In this document: one piece after another, positions 27,228 to 36,547 of the stretch | How the letters are laid out: each line of letters begins with the position of its first letter | Numbering within the stretch: the stretch's first letter is position 1 | Assembly: GCA_023391285.1 (NCBI GenBank) | Contig: JAEWBF010000045.1 | Location: 16,232 to 80,231 of the forward strand | Reading direction: 5' to 3' | Source of the DNA: Verrucomicrobiota bacterium | GTDB lineage: Bacteria; Verrucomicrobiota; Verrucomicrobiia; Opitutales; Opitutaceae | DNA: 64,000 nucleotides | The notes under the pieces: model-generated | What the model saw: the letters and a program-made list of their open reading frames with translations, nothing else | Told to the model about the DNA's origin: nothing | Database searches by the model: none | Made by a program: the position numbers and the translations under genes

Positions 27228-28295
27228 TCAGGTTTTCGCGGGAAGCGAGGCGCCGTCGCACCAGGTGCCGTCAACCAGCGTCGTGGTGTGCAACGAGGGA
27301 AGACCCAACGTGTGCTGCTGGAGATGACTCGCGAGCACCTCGATGGCGAGTTCGCCGACCCGTGCGCAGTTCTGGCGGATGCCGGCGACGGTGCCGGTGG
27401 CGTTTTCGAGGAAGATGTCGACGAAGGCGACGTCGCGTGGAACCTGCAGCCCCATCGCTTCCAAACGCGGAAGGACGAAAGGAGAGTAACTGAGGATGAC
27501 CTCGGGCCGATGTTGAGCGAACCACTTTGCGAACTCCGCCTCGGGTGCAGTCACGGTGAGATCGGAGTGGGTGCGGGCGATGCCTTCGATGCCGTAGAAC
27601 AGGATCGGGATGCGTTCGTCCGCGGAGAATTTCAGTTGTTCGGCCAAGAAGCCGGCGGACCAGGCGAGATTGCCGATTTCCGCCCACCAGTGCGGGATGA
27701 CAAAACCGATGCGGCGGTAACCGGCGGCGCGCACGCGGCGGACGGCGGTTTGGATGATGAGCCGCTGATCGTTGGTGACGGTGTGCAGCGTGGGAAGTTG
27801 TTGGATCGGATCGATCGCGACGGCGGCGAAGCGGGACCAATCCATCTCGTGAAGGTTGCGATCACAGGCCCAGTGGGAGGCGAATACGATGCCGGAGATG
27901 CCGCGCGAAAAAAGGATGTCGCTCAGCCGGCGCGGCGTGAGGCCGGGCTCGCCGAGCCAGAAATGTTCGAGCTGGTAGCCGAGTTGCGGAGCGCGGGAGG
28001 AGGCGCCGCGGAAGAAGTCGGCGTGCGCGGGCGCGTTTTTCCAGTCCCAGCGGCCGCCGGCACACGTCACGTAAGCGAGCGTGGTAACCTGTTTGGTGCG
28101 CCGAATGCTTTTGCGGTAAGCGACGAGCGCGCTGAGGTCGGGATCGGGTCGATAGCCGAGCTCGAGGGCGAGGTCTTGGAGTTTTTTTCGAGTTTCGAGA
28201 GGGAGGCGCGGACTGTTGCGAAGGGCGAGTGAGACGGTGGTGACATGGACGCCGGCCTTGCGCGCGACGTCAGCTTGGGTGGTCCGAGGCTTCAT
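27228..28295 (-). CDS. LacI/PurR-family transcriptional regulator
   Basis: 355 residues from the ATG at 28293-28295. The N-terminal helix-turn-helix reads TTQADVARKAGVHVTTVSLA followed by the hinge region ELGYRPDPDLSALV, the classic LacI-family layout; the C-terminal ~290 residues are a periplasmic-binding-protein-like sugar-sensing domain (AGYRRIGFVIP, VPRDVAFVDIFLE). It should bind a palindromic operator and respond to a sugar or sugar-derived ligand. Neighbours suggest control of the esterase upstream and the FG-GAP/TPR genes downstream, and perhaps the convergent A-B cluster. No clear operator palindrome was found in the 128-nt gap ahead of it. Confidence 0.88.
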   Translation of the reverse strand: MKPRTTQADVARKAGVHVTTVSLALRNSPRLPLETRKKLQDLALELGYRPDPDLSALVAYRKSIRRTKQVTTLAYVTCAGGRWDWKNAPAHADFFRGASSRAPQLGYQLEHFWLGEPGLTPRRLSDILFSRGISGIVFASHWACDRNLHEMDWSRFAAVAIDPIQQLPTLHTVTNDQRLIIQTAVRRVRAAGYRRIGFVIPHWWAEIGNLAWSAGFLAEQLKFSADERIPILFYGIEGIARTHSDLTVTAPEAEFAKWFAQHRPEVILSYSPFVLPRLEAMGLQVPRDVAFVDIFLENATGTVAGIRQNCARVGELAIEVLASHLQQHTLGLPSLHTTTLVDGTWCDGASLPAKT

Positions 28296-28423
28296 TAGCT
28301 GTATGCCGCGGAGGATGACGCAAAACGCGCGCGCTCGCCATCCCAATACGAGTGGGGCGACGAAGACAACGGATGCGGCGGCACTTGCGTGTGCCGAGCG
28401 CGCGTGAACGAAAAATCGCGAGG

Positions 28424-29779
28424 CTAGTTCGTGGCCACGGCGGACGCGGTCAGAGCGAGAAGCTGCGGCTCTTCGCCGCGGACCAGTGCGGCGCGCCAGG
28501 CTTCATCGCGGTCGGTGAAAGCGCGTTGTTGTTCTGCCGTTGCCTGATGGTTGTGCGCAGCGAGAGGAAGCGGCACGGCTTCTTTGGCGGCGGGGATTTG
28601 ATTGAAGGCGGCCCAGATGCCGACGGGCGGGCAAACTGTATCCAAAAAACCCATCGACACGAGGGACTTCGCGCGGATGCGGGCGGCGAAATTTACCGTG
28701 TCGAAGTAACGCGCGGTGGCGGCGACGCGTGAGTTTTGGCTGGCCCAATTTGGATATCCGGCGGTGCGACCGAAAAGATTGCCGTTTGCTTCGGCGCCGG
28801 CGGGCACGTGGACGATCATATGCGTCGGTTTTGGATGAAGGCCGCACAACGCGAGGCTTTGCTGTCCGCCCATGCTTGTGCCCGTGACGAGGAAAATTTC
28901 GCCGTTCCAATCGGGCCGGCTGGTCAGGTAGTCCGCCGCTCGATACGCGCCGAGATACATTTGAAGGAAGTAGTTCCGATCGCGGTCGTCGTCGTAGATC
29001 GTGTTGTAACGCCGGATCAGGGCCGGAAGCGCGGCGTAGAATTCCTTCGGCATGTCGCCGGGCACGTCGTGCGGTTCGATGTTGAGCACGAGCCAGCCGT
29101 CGGCGGCGCGGTCGGTGACCCAGGACTTTTGAAGAGGATAGGGACCACCCGCCCATTGCAGGAGCAGCATCGCGGGAAATTTCTCGCCGTTCGCGGGCCT
29201 GGCGAGTTGGCCGTAGACTTGCGCGCCGTCGATGTTGTCGAGCGTCAGAGTCGCGTAGTCGACGCCTTCGACCTCGCTGTCGCCGGGGCTCACGACGGGG
29301 TTGGCGGGAATCTCGTGCAGCAGGGCGATCTTTGAGCGCCAGAACTCGTCGAAGTCGTCGGGGGTGGGTTCGACGGGCCTGATGCTTCCGGGAGCCACCG
29401 CGGCGCCTAACACGAGTCGGCCGGGAGTTTCGGCTCTGTCTTTGGTAGGGGTCGAGCCGGCGGGCTGAACTTCGACGTAGAGGAGAGCGGGATCGTCGAG
29501 TCGGGTTTCGATGCTTGCGCGACCGTTCGTGAAGACGAGCGGACCTGCGGCGATCACGTCGAAGTTGTTCTTTTTGATCGTGAACGTGAATGCAGGCGCG
29601 CCGGAGGAGGCGGGCGCGGACAACGCGAGAGTCCAGCCGACTTTCTCGCCTAATTCATAGATTCCCGACGAATCGAAGGGCTCGACCGATAATTCCGGCG
29701 TGGAGGACGTCGAGGCGCTGCTGGTTAGAGCGACGAGCCAGAGGCAGGTCGCGAGGAAGCGGAGCGGAAAGGCATCCAT
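28424..29779 (-). CDS. Secreted AXE1-type acetyl xylan esterase / cephalosporin-C deacetylase family hydrolase
   Basis: 451 residues from the ATG at 29777-29779. A signal peptide (FLATCLWLVALTSSAS) precedes a beta-rich N-terminal domain (about 28-130) and an alpha/beta-hydrolase domain (about 140-430). The nucleophile elbow is GTSMGG (Ser302); Asp380 (MGFLDTVCPP) and a His at 409 or 411 (LAAHNHQ) complete a plausible triad. AXE1/BAX-family enzymes remove acetyl groups from polysaccharides or small glycosides in the periplasm. It is followed after 128 nt by the LacI-type gene on the same strand, fitting a polysaccharide-use unit, and is divergent from nuoB. Substrate is inferred from the family only. 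Confidence 0.75.
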   Translation of the reverse strand: MDAFPLRFLATCLWLVALTSSASTSSTPELSVEPFDSSGIYELGEKVGWTLALSAPASSGAPAFTFTIKKNNFDVIAAGPLVFTNGRASIETRLDDPALLYVEVQPAGSTPTKDRAETPGRLVLGAAVAPGSIRPVEPTPDDFDEFWRSKIALLHEIPANPVVSPGDSEVEGVDYATLTLDNIDGAQVYGQLARPANGEKFPAMLLLQWAGGPYPLQKSWVTDRAADGWLVLNIEPHDVPGDMPKEFYAALPALIRRYNTIYDDDRDRNYFLQMYLGAYRAADYLTSRPDWNGEIFLVTGTSMGGQQSLALCGLHPKPTHMIVHVPAGAEANGNLFGRTAGYPNWASQNSRVAATARYFDTVNFAARIRAKSLVSMGFLDTVCPPVGIWAAFNQIPAAKEAVPLPLAAHNHQATAEQQRAFTDRDEAWRAALVRGEEPQLLALTASAVATN

Positions 29780-30043
29780 GGTGGAATGCGAGTTTGCGAA
29801 GGGTGGGGCGGGGGATCTCCCAAAGCGGGGAGCGAAGGTGGTTTTAACCGCGTCTCTGCCGCGTAAAAGGGGATCGGTGTGCTCACTTGAGAATGCGGGG
29901 TGCGGTCGGGAAATTCCCGAAGGTGAATTGTCGCCGCAAGATAGCGATTGTGAGCGGGACAACTTTTTCCAAAACCGTCTTGCGCGGGGGGGGCGGCCAA
30001 ACAACCCTTCGGGGGATTTTCTCTTTTCACATCCGTTTACCCG
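29780..30043. promoter_or_regulatory. Divergent intergenic region between esterase and nuoB
   Basis: 264 nt that must contain the promoters for the minus-strand esterase unit and the 14.5-kb nuo operon. nuoA, the usual first gene of the operon, is not here. The end nearest nuoB has a run of G (GGGGGGG near 29988-29994) and a pyrimidine-rich stretch; no convincing promoter hexamers or Shine-Dalgarno sequence were resolved by eye. Confidence 0.4.
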
Positions 30044-30559
30044 ATGGTCTCGTCCAACACAGAACTCGCCTACCAGAGCCAAATCGAGGGAGGCATTATC
30101 GTCTCGAAGGCGGATGCCGTGGTGAATTGGATCCGAACGAACTCGATCTGGCCGATGCCGATGGGTCTGGCGTGTTGCGCGATCGAGTTGATGGCGGTGG
30201 GCAACGGCCGCTTCGACATTTCCCGGTTCGGCGCCGAGGTGATGCGTTTCTCACCGCGGCAATCGGACTGCATGATCGTCGCGGGAAGCGTGACCTACAA
30301 GATGGCTCCGCAGGTCCGCCGCATCTATGACCAGATGATGGCGCCGAAATGGGTGATCGCGATGGGCGCGTGCGCGAGCTCGGGCGGAATGTATCGCAGT
30401 TACGCGCACATGCAGGGCGTCGACCGGATCTTGCCGGTGGATGTTTATATCAGCGGCTGCCCGCCGCGTCCGGAGGCGATCATCGACGCGATCATCAAGT
30501 TGCAGGCGAAGATTCGCAGCCAGCCTGCGGCGAAAGAACTTTTCAAAGCTTCAGCGTGA
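30044..30559 (+). CDS. nuoB: NADH-quinone oxidoreductase subunit B
   Basis: 171-residue peripheral-arm subunit of complex I that carries cluster N2, the last Fe-S centre before quinone. The four ligands are visible: the adjacent pair Cys44-Cys45 ([10 protein letters not shown]), Cys110 (MGACASSGG) and Cys139 (SGCPPRP). Length and order match the family. It is the first gene of the nuo cluster here; no nuoA precedes it, and the start ATG lacks a Shine-Dalgarno sequence. A 124-nt non-coding gap follows before nuoC. Confidence 0.97.
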   Translation: MVSSNTELAYQSQIEGGIIVSKADAVVNWIRTNSIWPMPMGLACCAIELMAVGNGRFDISRFGAEVMRFSPRQSDCMIVAGSVTYKMAPQVRRIYDQMMAPKWVIAMGACASSGGMYRSYAHMQGVDRILPVDVYISGCPPRPEAIIDAIIKLQAKIRSQPAAKELFKASA

Positions 30560-30683
30560 CCATGCAGCCAACAGTCGAGAGTCCAGAGTTCAAGGCGTCC
30601 GTTTGGGCGCGCCGCGTGGGAGCCGCCTTCAGGGCTGGTGCCGCGCTTCACTCGCCGCGATCGACTCCCCGCTCATTCGCGCC
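30560..30683. repeat. nuoB-nuoC junction with a repeat-like segment
   Basis: 124 nt without a supported gene. The part near 30573-30592 (CAGTCGAGAGTCCAGAGTTC) has the form of a short interspersed repeat seen between genes of this type of genome, though it has no second copy in this window. It is unusually long for a nuoB-nuoC spacer. Confidence 0.3.
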
Positions 30684-31310
30684 ATGACCGCTGTCGTCGA
30701 CGCCGTTACCCAGATCAAGGGGCGTTTTCCGCAGGTGACCGATCGCACCAGCAGCGATCATCCCGCGATCAACGTTCCGCAAGCCGACCTCGTTGCCGTG
30801 CTGGCGATGTTGCGCGATACCTTGGGCTTCGACCATCTCGCTGACGTCACTGCGGTCGACTGGAGCGAGAGCGTGTCGCCGCGCTTCACGGTGATGTATC
30901 ATGTTTATTCCACGGGCCGCGGCGAATACGTGCGCGTCGCGTCGGACTGTCTCGACGATGTCGAACCTTCGGTGCCGAGCGTCGTGAGCTTGTGGCCCGG
31001 CGCCAACTGGCATGAGCGCGAGTGTTACGACATGTTCGGGATCAAATTCGTAGGCCACCCGGACCTGCGCCGCATCCTGATGTGGGACGGCTATCCCGGC
31101 TGGCCTTTGCGCAAGGAGTTTCCGCTCGCGGGGGTTGAGACGCCGTTGCCTGATCCGGAAATCTTCGAGGCTACGAACACGCCGGTGATTCCCGCTCCGA
31201 TGATGGGCGGACCGTTTGTCGCTTCGCCAGGTGAGATCAATCTCACGGAAGCCGAGCCCCGCGCGAAGGACGAAAGCTGGAACGAACGCGTGGAGAAACC
31301 GCAGGAATGA
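30684..31310 (+). CDS. nuoC: NADH-quinone oxidoreductase subunit C
   Basis: 208 residues from the ATG at 30684; the frame is open further upstream but conserved sequence begins near MTAVVDAVTQIKGRFP. The 30-kDa-subunit signature is clear: ANWHERECYDMFGIKFVGHPDLRRILM, followed by GWPLRKEFPL. NuoC is part of the hydrophilic arm linking NuoB/I to NuoD. Here it is a separate protein, not fused to NuoD as in Escherichia coli. The C-terminal ~40 residues after GVETPLPDPEIF are a low-complexity extension. nuoD starts 27 nt downstream. Confidence 0.95.
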   Translation: MTAVVDAVTQIKGRFPQVTDRTSSDHPAINVPQADLVAVLAMLRDTLGFDHLADVTAVDWSESVSPRFTVMYHVYSTGRGEYVRVASDCLDDVEPSVPSVVSLWPGANWHERECYDMFGIKFVGHPDLRRILMWDGYPGWPLRKEFPLAGVETPLPDPEIFEATNTPVIPAPMMGGPFVASPGEINLTEAEPRAKDESWNERVEKPQE

Positions 31311-31337
31311 TCCCGCTGCCGAGAGCTGAGCGCTAAC

Positions 31338-32603
<1,266 letters not shown>

Positions 32604-32612
32604 TATCGACCT

Positions 32613-32691
32613 CCCGCGAAACACGCGAATGAACGCCAACCCTTCCGATTCTCCCTCTCTTCCTTTCGCGTTGGTTCGCGTGTTTCGCGGG
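32613..32691. repeat. Palindromic repeat, family 1 (nuoD-nuoE junction)
   Basis: A perfect 17-bp inverted repeat, CCCGCGAAACACGCGAA (32613-32629) and its reverse complement (32675-32691), enclosing 45 nt. The same arms recur at 34614, 37702, 42962 and 62939. It could fold into a long hairpin in the nuo mRNA. Confidence 0.85.
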
Positions 32692-32717
32692 CAAACCGTT
32701 TGGCTTCTTTCGGCTCG

Positions 32718-33206
32718 ATGAATCTTAAACCTGAAACGCTGAAACGCATCGACGAGGTCATCACGCATTACCCCGTGAAGCGGAGCGCGACGTTGCCGTT
32801 GCTGCACCTGATTCAGGAGGATGTCGGTTACATTCCGCCGGAAACGTTCGAGTGGGTTGCGGCGAAGCTCGAGATCCAGCCGATCAACGTTTACGACGTC
32901 GTCACGTTTTATCCGATGTTCCGGCAGAAGCCGATCGGCCGCCGCCACATCAAGGTCTGCCGCACGCTCTCCTGCGCGTTGCGCGGCGGCTACAAGACCT
33001 GCGAAGAATTCGAAAAACAGTTCGACACGAAGGTCGGCGAAATTTCGCCCGACGGCGAAGTCACCGTCGAGTTCGTCGAGTGCCTCGCGAGCTGCGGCAC
33101 CGCGCCCGTCGTCCTGATCGACGACGACCTCCATGAGAACGTCGACGCCGCCAAAGCCAAGCAGCTCAGCGATCAAATCAAAGCCGAAGCCGCGAAGCGG
33201 CGCTGA
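32718..33206 (+). CDS. nuoE: NADH-quinone oxidoreductase subunit E
   Basis: 162-residue thioredoxin-like [2Fe-2S] subunit (cluster N1a) working with NuoF. The four ligands are Cys81, Cys86 (VCRTLSC) and Cys122, Cys126 (ECLASC). The helical N-terminus (LLHLIQEDVGYIPPE, VYDVVTFYPMF) is typical. The ATG at 32718 is chosen; an upstream TTG at 32700 would lie next to the right arm of the family-1 palindrome and adds nothing conserved. Confidence 0.95.
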   Translation: MNLKPETLKRIDEVITHYPVKRSATLPLLHLIQEDVGYIPPETFEWVAAKLEIQPINVYDVVTFYPMFRQKPIGRRHIKVCRTLSCALRGGYKTCEEFEKQFDTKVGEISPDGEVTVEFVECLASCGTAPVVLIDDDLHENVDAAKAKQLSDQIKAEAAKRR

Positions 33207-33212
33207 CCGAGC

Positions 33213-33246
33213 AATCGAAAATCCGAAATCGACAATCGAAAATCTC
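33213..33246. repeat. Short direct repeat (nuoE-nuoF junction)
   Basis: The 43-nt gap is built from near-identical units: AATCGAAAATCCGAAATCG and ACAATCGAAAATC, i.e. tandem AATCGAAAAT words. It ends a few nt before the nuoF ATG. Probably another interspersed junction repeat; no palindrome is obvious. Confidence 0.5.
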
Positions 33247-33249
33247 GAC

Positions 33250-34611
33250 ATGCCCGCTCCCGAACAACGCCGCATCATCTTTCGTCACATCGACGAGCCC
33301 GGCTACACGAACGACATCGCGTGCTACTTGCGCAATGGCGGCTACGAGATCTTGAAGAAGGCGGTCACGCTTCCGCCGCAATCGATCATCGACGAAGTAA
33401 AGAAGTCGGGCCTGCGCGGACGCGGCGGCGCGGGTTTCCCGTGCGGCGTGAAATGGGGCCTCGTGGATCGCAAGAGCGGCAAGCCCATCTATCTCATCGT
33501 CAACGCCGACGAATCGGAGCCGGGCACGTTCAAGGATCGCTACATCATGCACCAGGATCCGCATCAGTTGATCGAGGGCACGATGATCTCGTGTTTCGCG
33601 AACAACGTGAAGCAGGCCTACATCTACATCCGCGGCGAAATGCCGCACGGCGCGCGCATTCTCGAACGCGCCATTCAAGAGGCCCGCGACCATAATTTCG
33701 TCGGCCAAAACATTCTCGGCACGGGCTACTCTTGCGACATCTTCGTCCACCGCGGCGCGGGCGCTTACATCTGCGGCGAGGAAACCGGTTTGATCGAATC
33801 GCTCGAAGGCAAGCGCGCCAACCCGCGCATCAAGCCCCCGTATTTTCCGGCCGTTCTCGGCCTCTACCAGTGCCCGACGATCGTGAACAACGTCGAGACG
33901 CTCTGTCATGTGAAGCACATCGTCGAACTGGGCAGCGAGGCGTATTCGAAAATTGGAACACCCAACAACACCGGCACGCGTATTTTCTGCGTGAGCGGAC
34001 ACGTGCAGCGGCCCGGCTATTACGAATTCGAGACCGGCAAGATCACGATGGGCCAGCTGCTTTATGATGTCTGCGGCGGTCCGCTGCCCGGGCGCACGTT
34101 CAAAGCGGTGATTCCCGGCGGCTCCTCCGCGAAAATCATGCGTTTTGGCGAACGCTACAAAGGCAAGCGCAAGGTCGGCGCCGACATGGTCGATTACGAT
34201 TGGGGCGTCGAAGACGTTCCGATGGATTTCGATTCGCTCGCGATGGTCGGCACGATGGGCGGTTCCGGTGGCGTGATCGTGATGGACGACTCCGTCAACA
34301 TGGTCGAAGCGCTCGCCAACATCAACGCGTTCTACTCCCACGAAAGCTGCGGCCAATGCACGCCGTGTCGCGAAGGCTCGCTCTGGATGAAGCGCATCAC
34401 CACCCGCATGGTCCACGGCAATGCGCGCGAGGAAGATGCCGCGCTGCTTAAGAGCGTCGCCGATCAAATCCCTGGCCGCACGATCTGCGCCTTCGGCGAG
34501 GCGTGCTCGTGGCCCACGCAGAGCTTCATCGCGAAGTTCGGCGACGAATTCAAAAACTACCACCAAACCAAACAAGCGCCCAAGTCCGGCAACGCGCTCG
34601 AACTGGTCTGA
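33250..34611 (+). CDS. nuoF: NADH-quinone oxidoreductase subunit F
   Basis: 453-residue catalytic subunit that oxidises NADH with FMN and carries cluster N3. The glycine-rich FMN/NADH segment LRGRGGAGFPCGVKW is at about residues 55-69, with NADESEPGTFKDR and GAGAYICGEETGLIESLEG following. The [4Fe-4S] ligands are ESCGQCTPCREG (about 366-375) and the Cys of TICAFGEAC (about 413). The ATG at 33250 is chosen because the upstream open frame lies in nuoE and in the short repeat. nuoG follows after a second family-1 palindrome. Confidence 0.97.
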   Translation: MPAPEQRRIIFRHIDEPGYTNDIACYLRNGGYEILKKAVTLPPQSIIDEVKKSGLRGRGGAGFPCGVKWGLVDRKSGKPIYLIVNADESEPGTFKDRYIMHQDPHQLIEGTMISCFANNVKQAYIYIRGEMPHGARILERAIQEARDHNFVGQNILGTGYSCDIFVHRGAGAYICGEETGLIESLEGKRANPRIKPPYFPAVLGLYQCPTIVNNVETLCHVKHIVELGSEAYSKIGTPNNTGTRIFCVSGHVQRPGYYEFETGKITMGQLLYDVCGGPLPGRTFKAVIPGGSSAKIMRFGERYKGKRKVGADMVDYDWGVEDVPMDFDSLAMVGTMGGSGGVIVMDDSVNMVEALANINAFYSHESCGQCTPCREGSLWMKRITTRMVHGNAREEDAALLKSVADQIPGRTICAFGEACSWPTQSFIAKFGDEFKNYHQTKQAPKSGNALELV

Positions 34612-34613
34612 CC

Positions 34614-34684
34614 GCCCGCTAAACACGCTAAACACACGAACCCAAATTCTGATCTTTTCGCGCCCTTTCGCGTGATTCGCGGGC
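34614..34684. repeat. Palindromic repeat, family 1 (nuoF-nuoG junction)
   Basis: Left arm GCCCGCTAAACACGC (34614-34628) pairs with GCGTGATTCGCGGGC (34670-34684), 13 of 15 positions. It begins immediately after the nuoF stop codon and is a diverged copy of the nuoD-nuoE element. Confidence 0.75.
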
Positions 34685-34703
34685 CACAAAACTTCACTTC
34701 CAG

Positions 34704-36455
34704 ATGATCGCTTCGCCCAAACCCGACCTCGTCACCGTCAACATTGACGGCAAGGAAGTCGCCGTGCCGAAAGGCACGAACGTCATCGAGGCCGCGCGTC
34801 TCGTCGGTGTCGACGTGCCGCATTATTGCTACCACCCGAAGCTCTCGATCGTGGGCAATTGCCGCATGTGCCTGATCGAAATGGGCCTGCCCGCCGTCGA
34901 TCCCGCGACGAAGGCGCCGATCATCGATCCCACGAGCGGCAAGCAGAAGATCAACTGGATGCCGCGCCCGCAGATCGGCTGCGGCACCAACGCCACGCCC
35001 GGCCTGCACATCCGCACCACCTCGCAACTCGTGAAGGACTGCCGCGAGGGCGTGATGGAGTTCCTCCTCATCAATCACCCGCTCGACTGCCCGATCTGCG
35101 ACCAGGCCGGCGAGTGCAAACTCCAGGAACAGGCGACCGGCTACGGCCGCGGCTATTCGCGCTACATCGAGCCGAAAAACGTGAAGCCGAAGCGCACGCA
35201 GCTCGGCCCGCGCGTCACGCTCGACGACGAGCGCTGCATCCTCTGCTCGCGTTGCATCCGCTTCTGCAAGGAGGTCGCGAAGGACGACGTGCTCGGCTTC
35301 ATCGACCGCGGCAGCTATTCGACGCTCACTTGTTTCCCCGGGAAACAGCTCACCAACAATTACTCGCTCAACACCGTCGATCTTTGCCCCGTCGGCGCGC
35401 TCACTTCGACGGACTTCCGTTTCAAGATGCGCGTCTGGTTCCTCAAGCAGACGAACAGCATCGATACCGAAAGTAGTGTCGGCGCGAATACGATCATCTG
35501 GTCGCGCGAGGGCGTGATTTACCGCATCACGCCCCGCCGCAATTTCGAGGTGAACGACGAGTGGATGGCCGACAGCGGTCGCATCCTCTACAAGCAGGTC
35601 CAGGCGCCCGACCGCCTTACCGTCTCGAAGGTCAACGGCACCGACAGCACGATCGACACGGCCGTGAACGCGGCGGCCGAACTCTTCAAAGCCCACGCCG
35701 GCGCGATCGCCGTCGTCGGCTCTGGCCGCAGTTCGGTCGAGGAGCAATTCCTCACGAAGAAACTCGCGACCGCGCTCAATGCTTCCACGCACCTCGTCAG
35801 CCGGGTGGGCGAGGGCGACGGCCTTCTTATCTCCGCCGATCGCAACCCGAACGTCCGCGGCGCGCTCGTCACCGGACTCATCAAGGAATTGCCGGCCGCG
35901 AAACTCACCTCGCTCGCGAGTGCGATCGACGCCGGCAAGATCAAGGTCGTCGTTGCGATCAACGAAGACCTCGCCGCCGCCGGCCTCACCGCCGAGCAAC
36001 TCGCGAAAGTGGCCGTCGTTTACCTGGGCACGCATGCGAACGCCACTTCGGCCGTCGCGCGCGTGGTGATTCCCACGCTCACGGTTTTCGAAAAGAACGG
36101 CACGTTCGTTAACCAGCAGTTCCGCATTCAGAGATTTCACAAGGCCATCCCGGGGCCCGCCGGCACGCACGACGATCTCGTCGTCGTTGCGAAACTCGTC
36201 GCCGCTGCGACAAACACCGCGGCCGTTGCGACCGACATCAACGGTGTCTGGAAGCTGGTTGCGGCCGAAGTCCCCGCGCTCGGCACGATGTCGTTCGCGA
36301 ACATTCCCGAGACGGGCCTGTTGCTCGATCCGACCCCTTACGCCGGCCTTCCCTTCATCGAAGGCGAAACGCTGCACTACAAACCGGCCGCGCCGCAGCC
36401 GCCGGCGGACAACGCCGTCCCCCCGCCGCGCCCGCCCGCGGGCACCACGACATGA
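34704..36455 (+). CDS. nuoG: NADH-quinone oxidoreductase subunit G (short form)
   Basis: 583-residue Fe-S subunit. The N-terminal ferredoxin domain has Cys42, Cys53, Cys56 and a fourth Cys in IGCGTN for the [2Fe-2S] centre; the His-Cys3 cluster N5 is at HPLDCPICDQAGEC and cluster N4 at CILCSRCIRFC with LCPVGAL. The position where many bacterial NuoG proteins bind the extra cluster N7 reads DTESSVGANTIIW with no cysteine, so N7 is absent. The molybdopterin-like C-terminal domain is much reduced compared with the ~900-residue E. coli protein and ends in a Pro-rich tail (PPPRPPAG). It should still pass electrons from NuoF to NuoI. Confidence 0.95.
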   Translation: MIASPKPDLVTVNIDGKEVAVPKGTNVIEAARLVGVDVPHYCYHPKLSIVGNCRMCLIEMGLPAVDPATKAPIIDPTSGKQKINWMPRPQIGCGTNATPGLHIRTTSQLVKDCREGVMEFLLINHPLDCPICDQAGECKLQEQATGYGRGYSRYIEPKNVKPKRTQLGPRVTLDDERCILCSRCIRFCKEVAKDDVLGFIDRGSYSTLTCFPGKQLTNNYSLNTVDLCPVGALTSTDFRFKMRVWFLKQTNSIDTESSVGANTIIWSREGVIYRITPRRNFEVNDEWMADSGRILYKQVQAPDRLTVSKVNGTDSTIDTAVNAAAELFKAHAGAIAVVGSGRSSVEEQFLTKKLATALNASTHLVSRVGEGDGLLISADRNPNVRGALVTGLIKELPAAKLTSLASAIDAGKIKVVVAINEDLAAAGLTAEQLAKVAVVYLGTHANATSAVARVVIPTLTVFEKNGTFVNQQFRIQRFHKAIPGPAGTHDDLVVVAKLVAAATNTAAVATDINGVWKLVAAEVPALGTMSFANIPETGLLLDPTPYAGLPFIEGETLHYKPAAPQPPADNAVPPPRPPAGTTT

Positions 36456-36473
36456 GCTTCTCCTTTCATCGTC

Positions 36474-36531
36474 GTAGCGGAAAGCGTGAGCTTTTCGCCC
36501 AACGGAACGAAAGCCTCTCGGCTTCCGCTAC
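36474..36531. repeat. Palindromic repeat, family 4 (nuoG-nuoH junction)
   Basis: GTAGCGGAAAGCGTGAGCTT is followed by an imperfect inverted copy ending in GGCTTCCGCTAC. Related arms (GTAGCGGAACGC / GCGTTCCGCTAC) recur at 56969-57032, 60612-60710 and 61930-61953. The element fills most of the gap, ending 16 nt before the nuoH ATG. Confidence 0.7.
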
Positions 36532-36547
36532 TCTCTGATCTTCCGCC

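Noticed and set aside
28296..28423. LacI operator in the gap ahead of the regulator gene
   Set aside because: No palindrome with a central CG and flanking conserved bases stood out; GGCAC/GTGCC near 28380 is too short to support a call.
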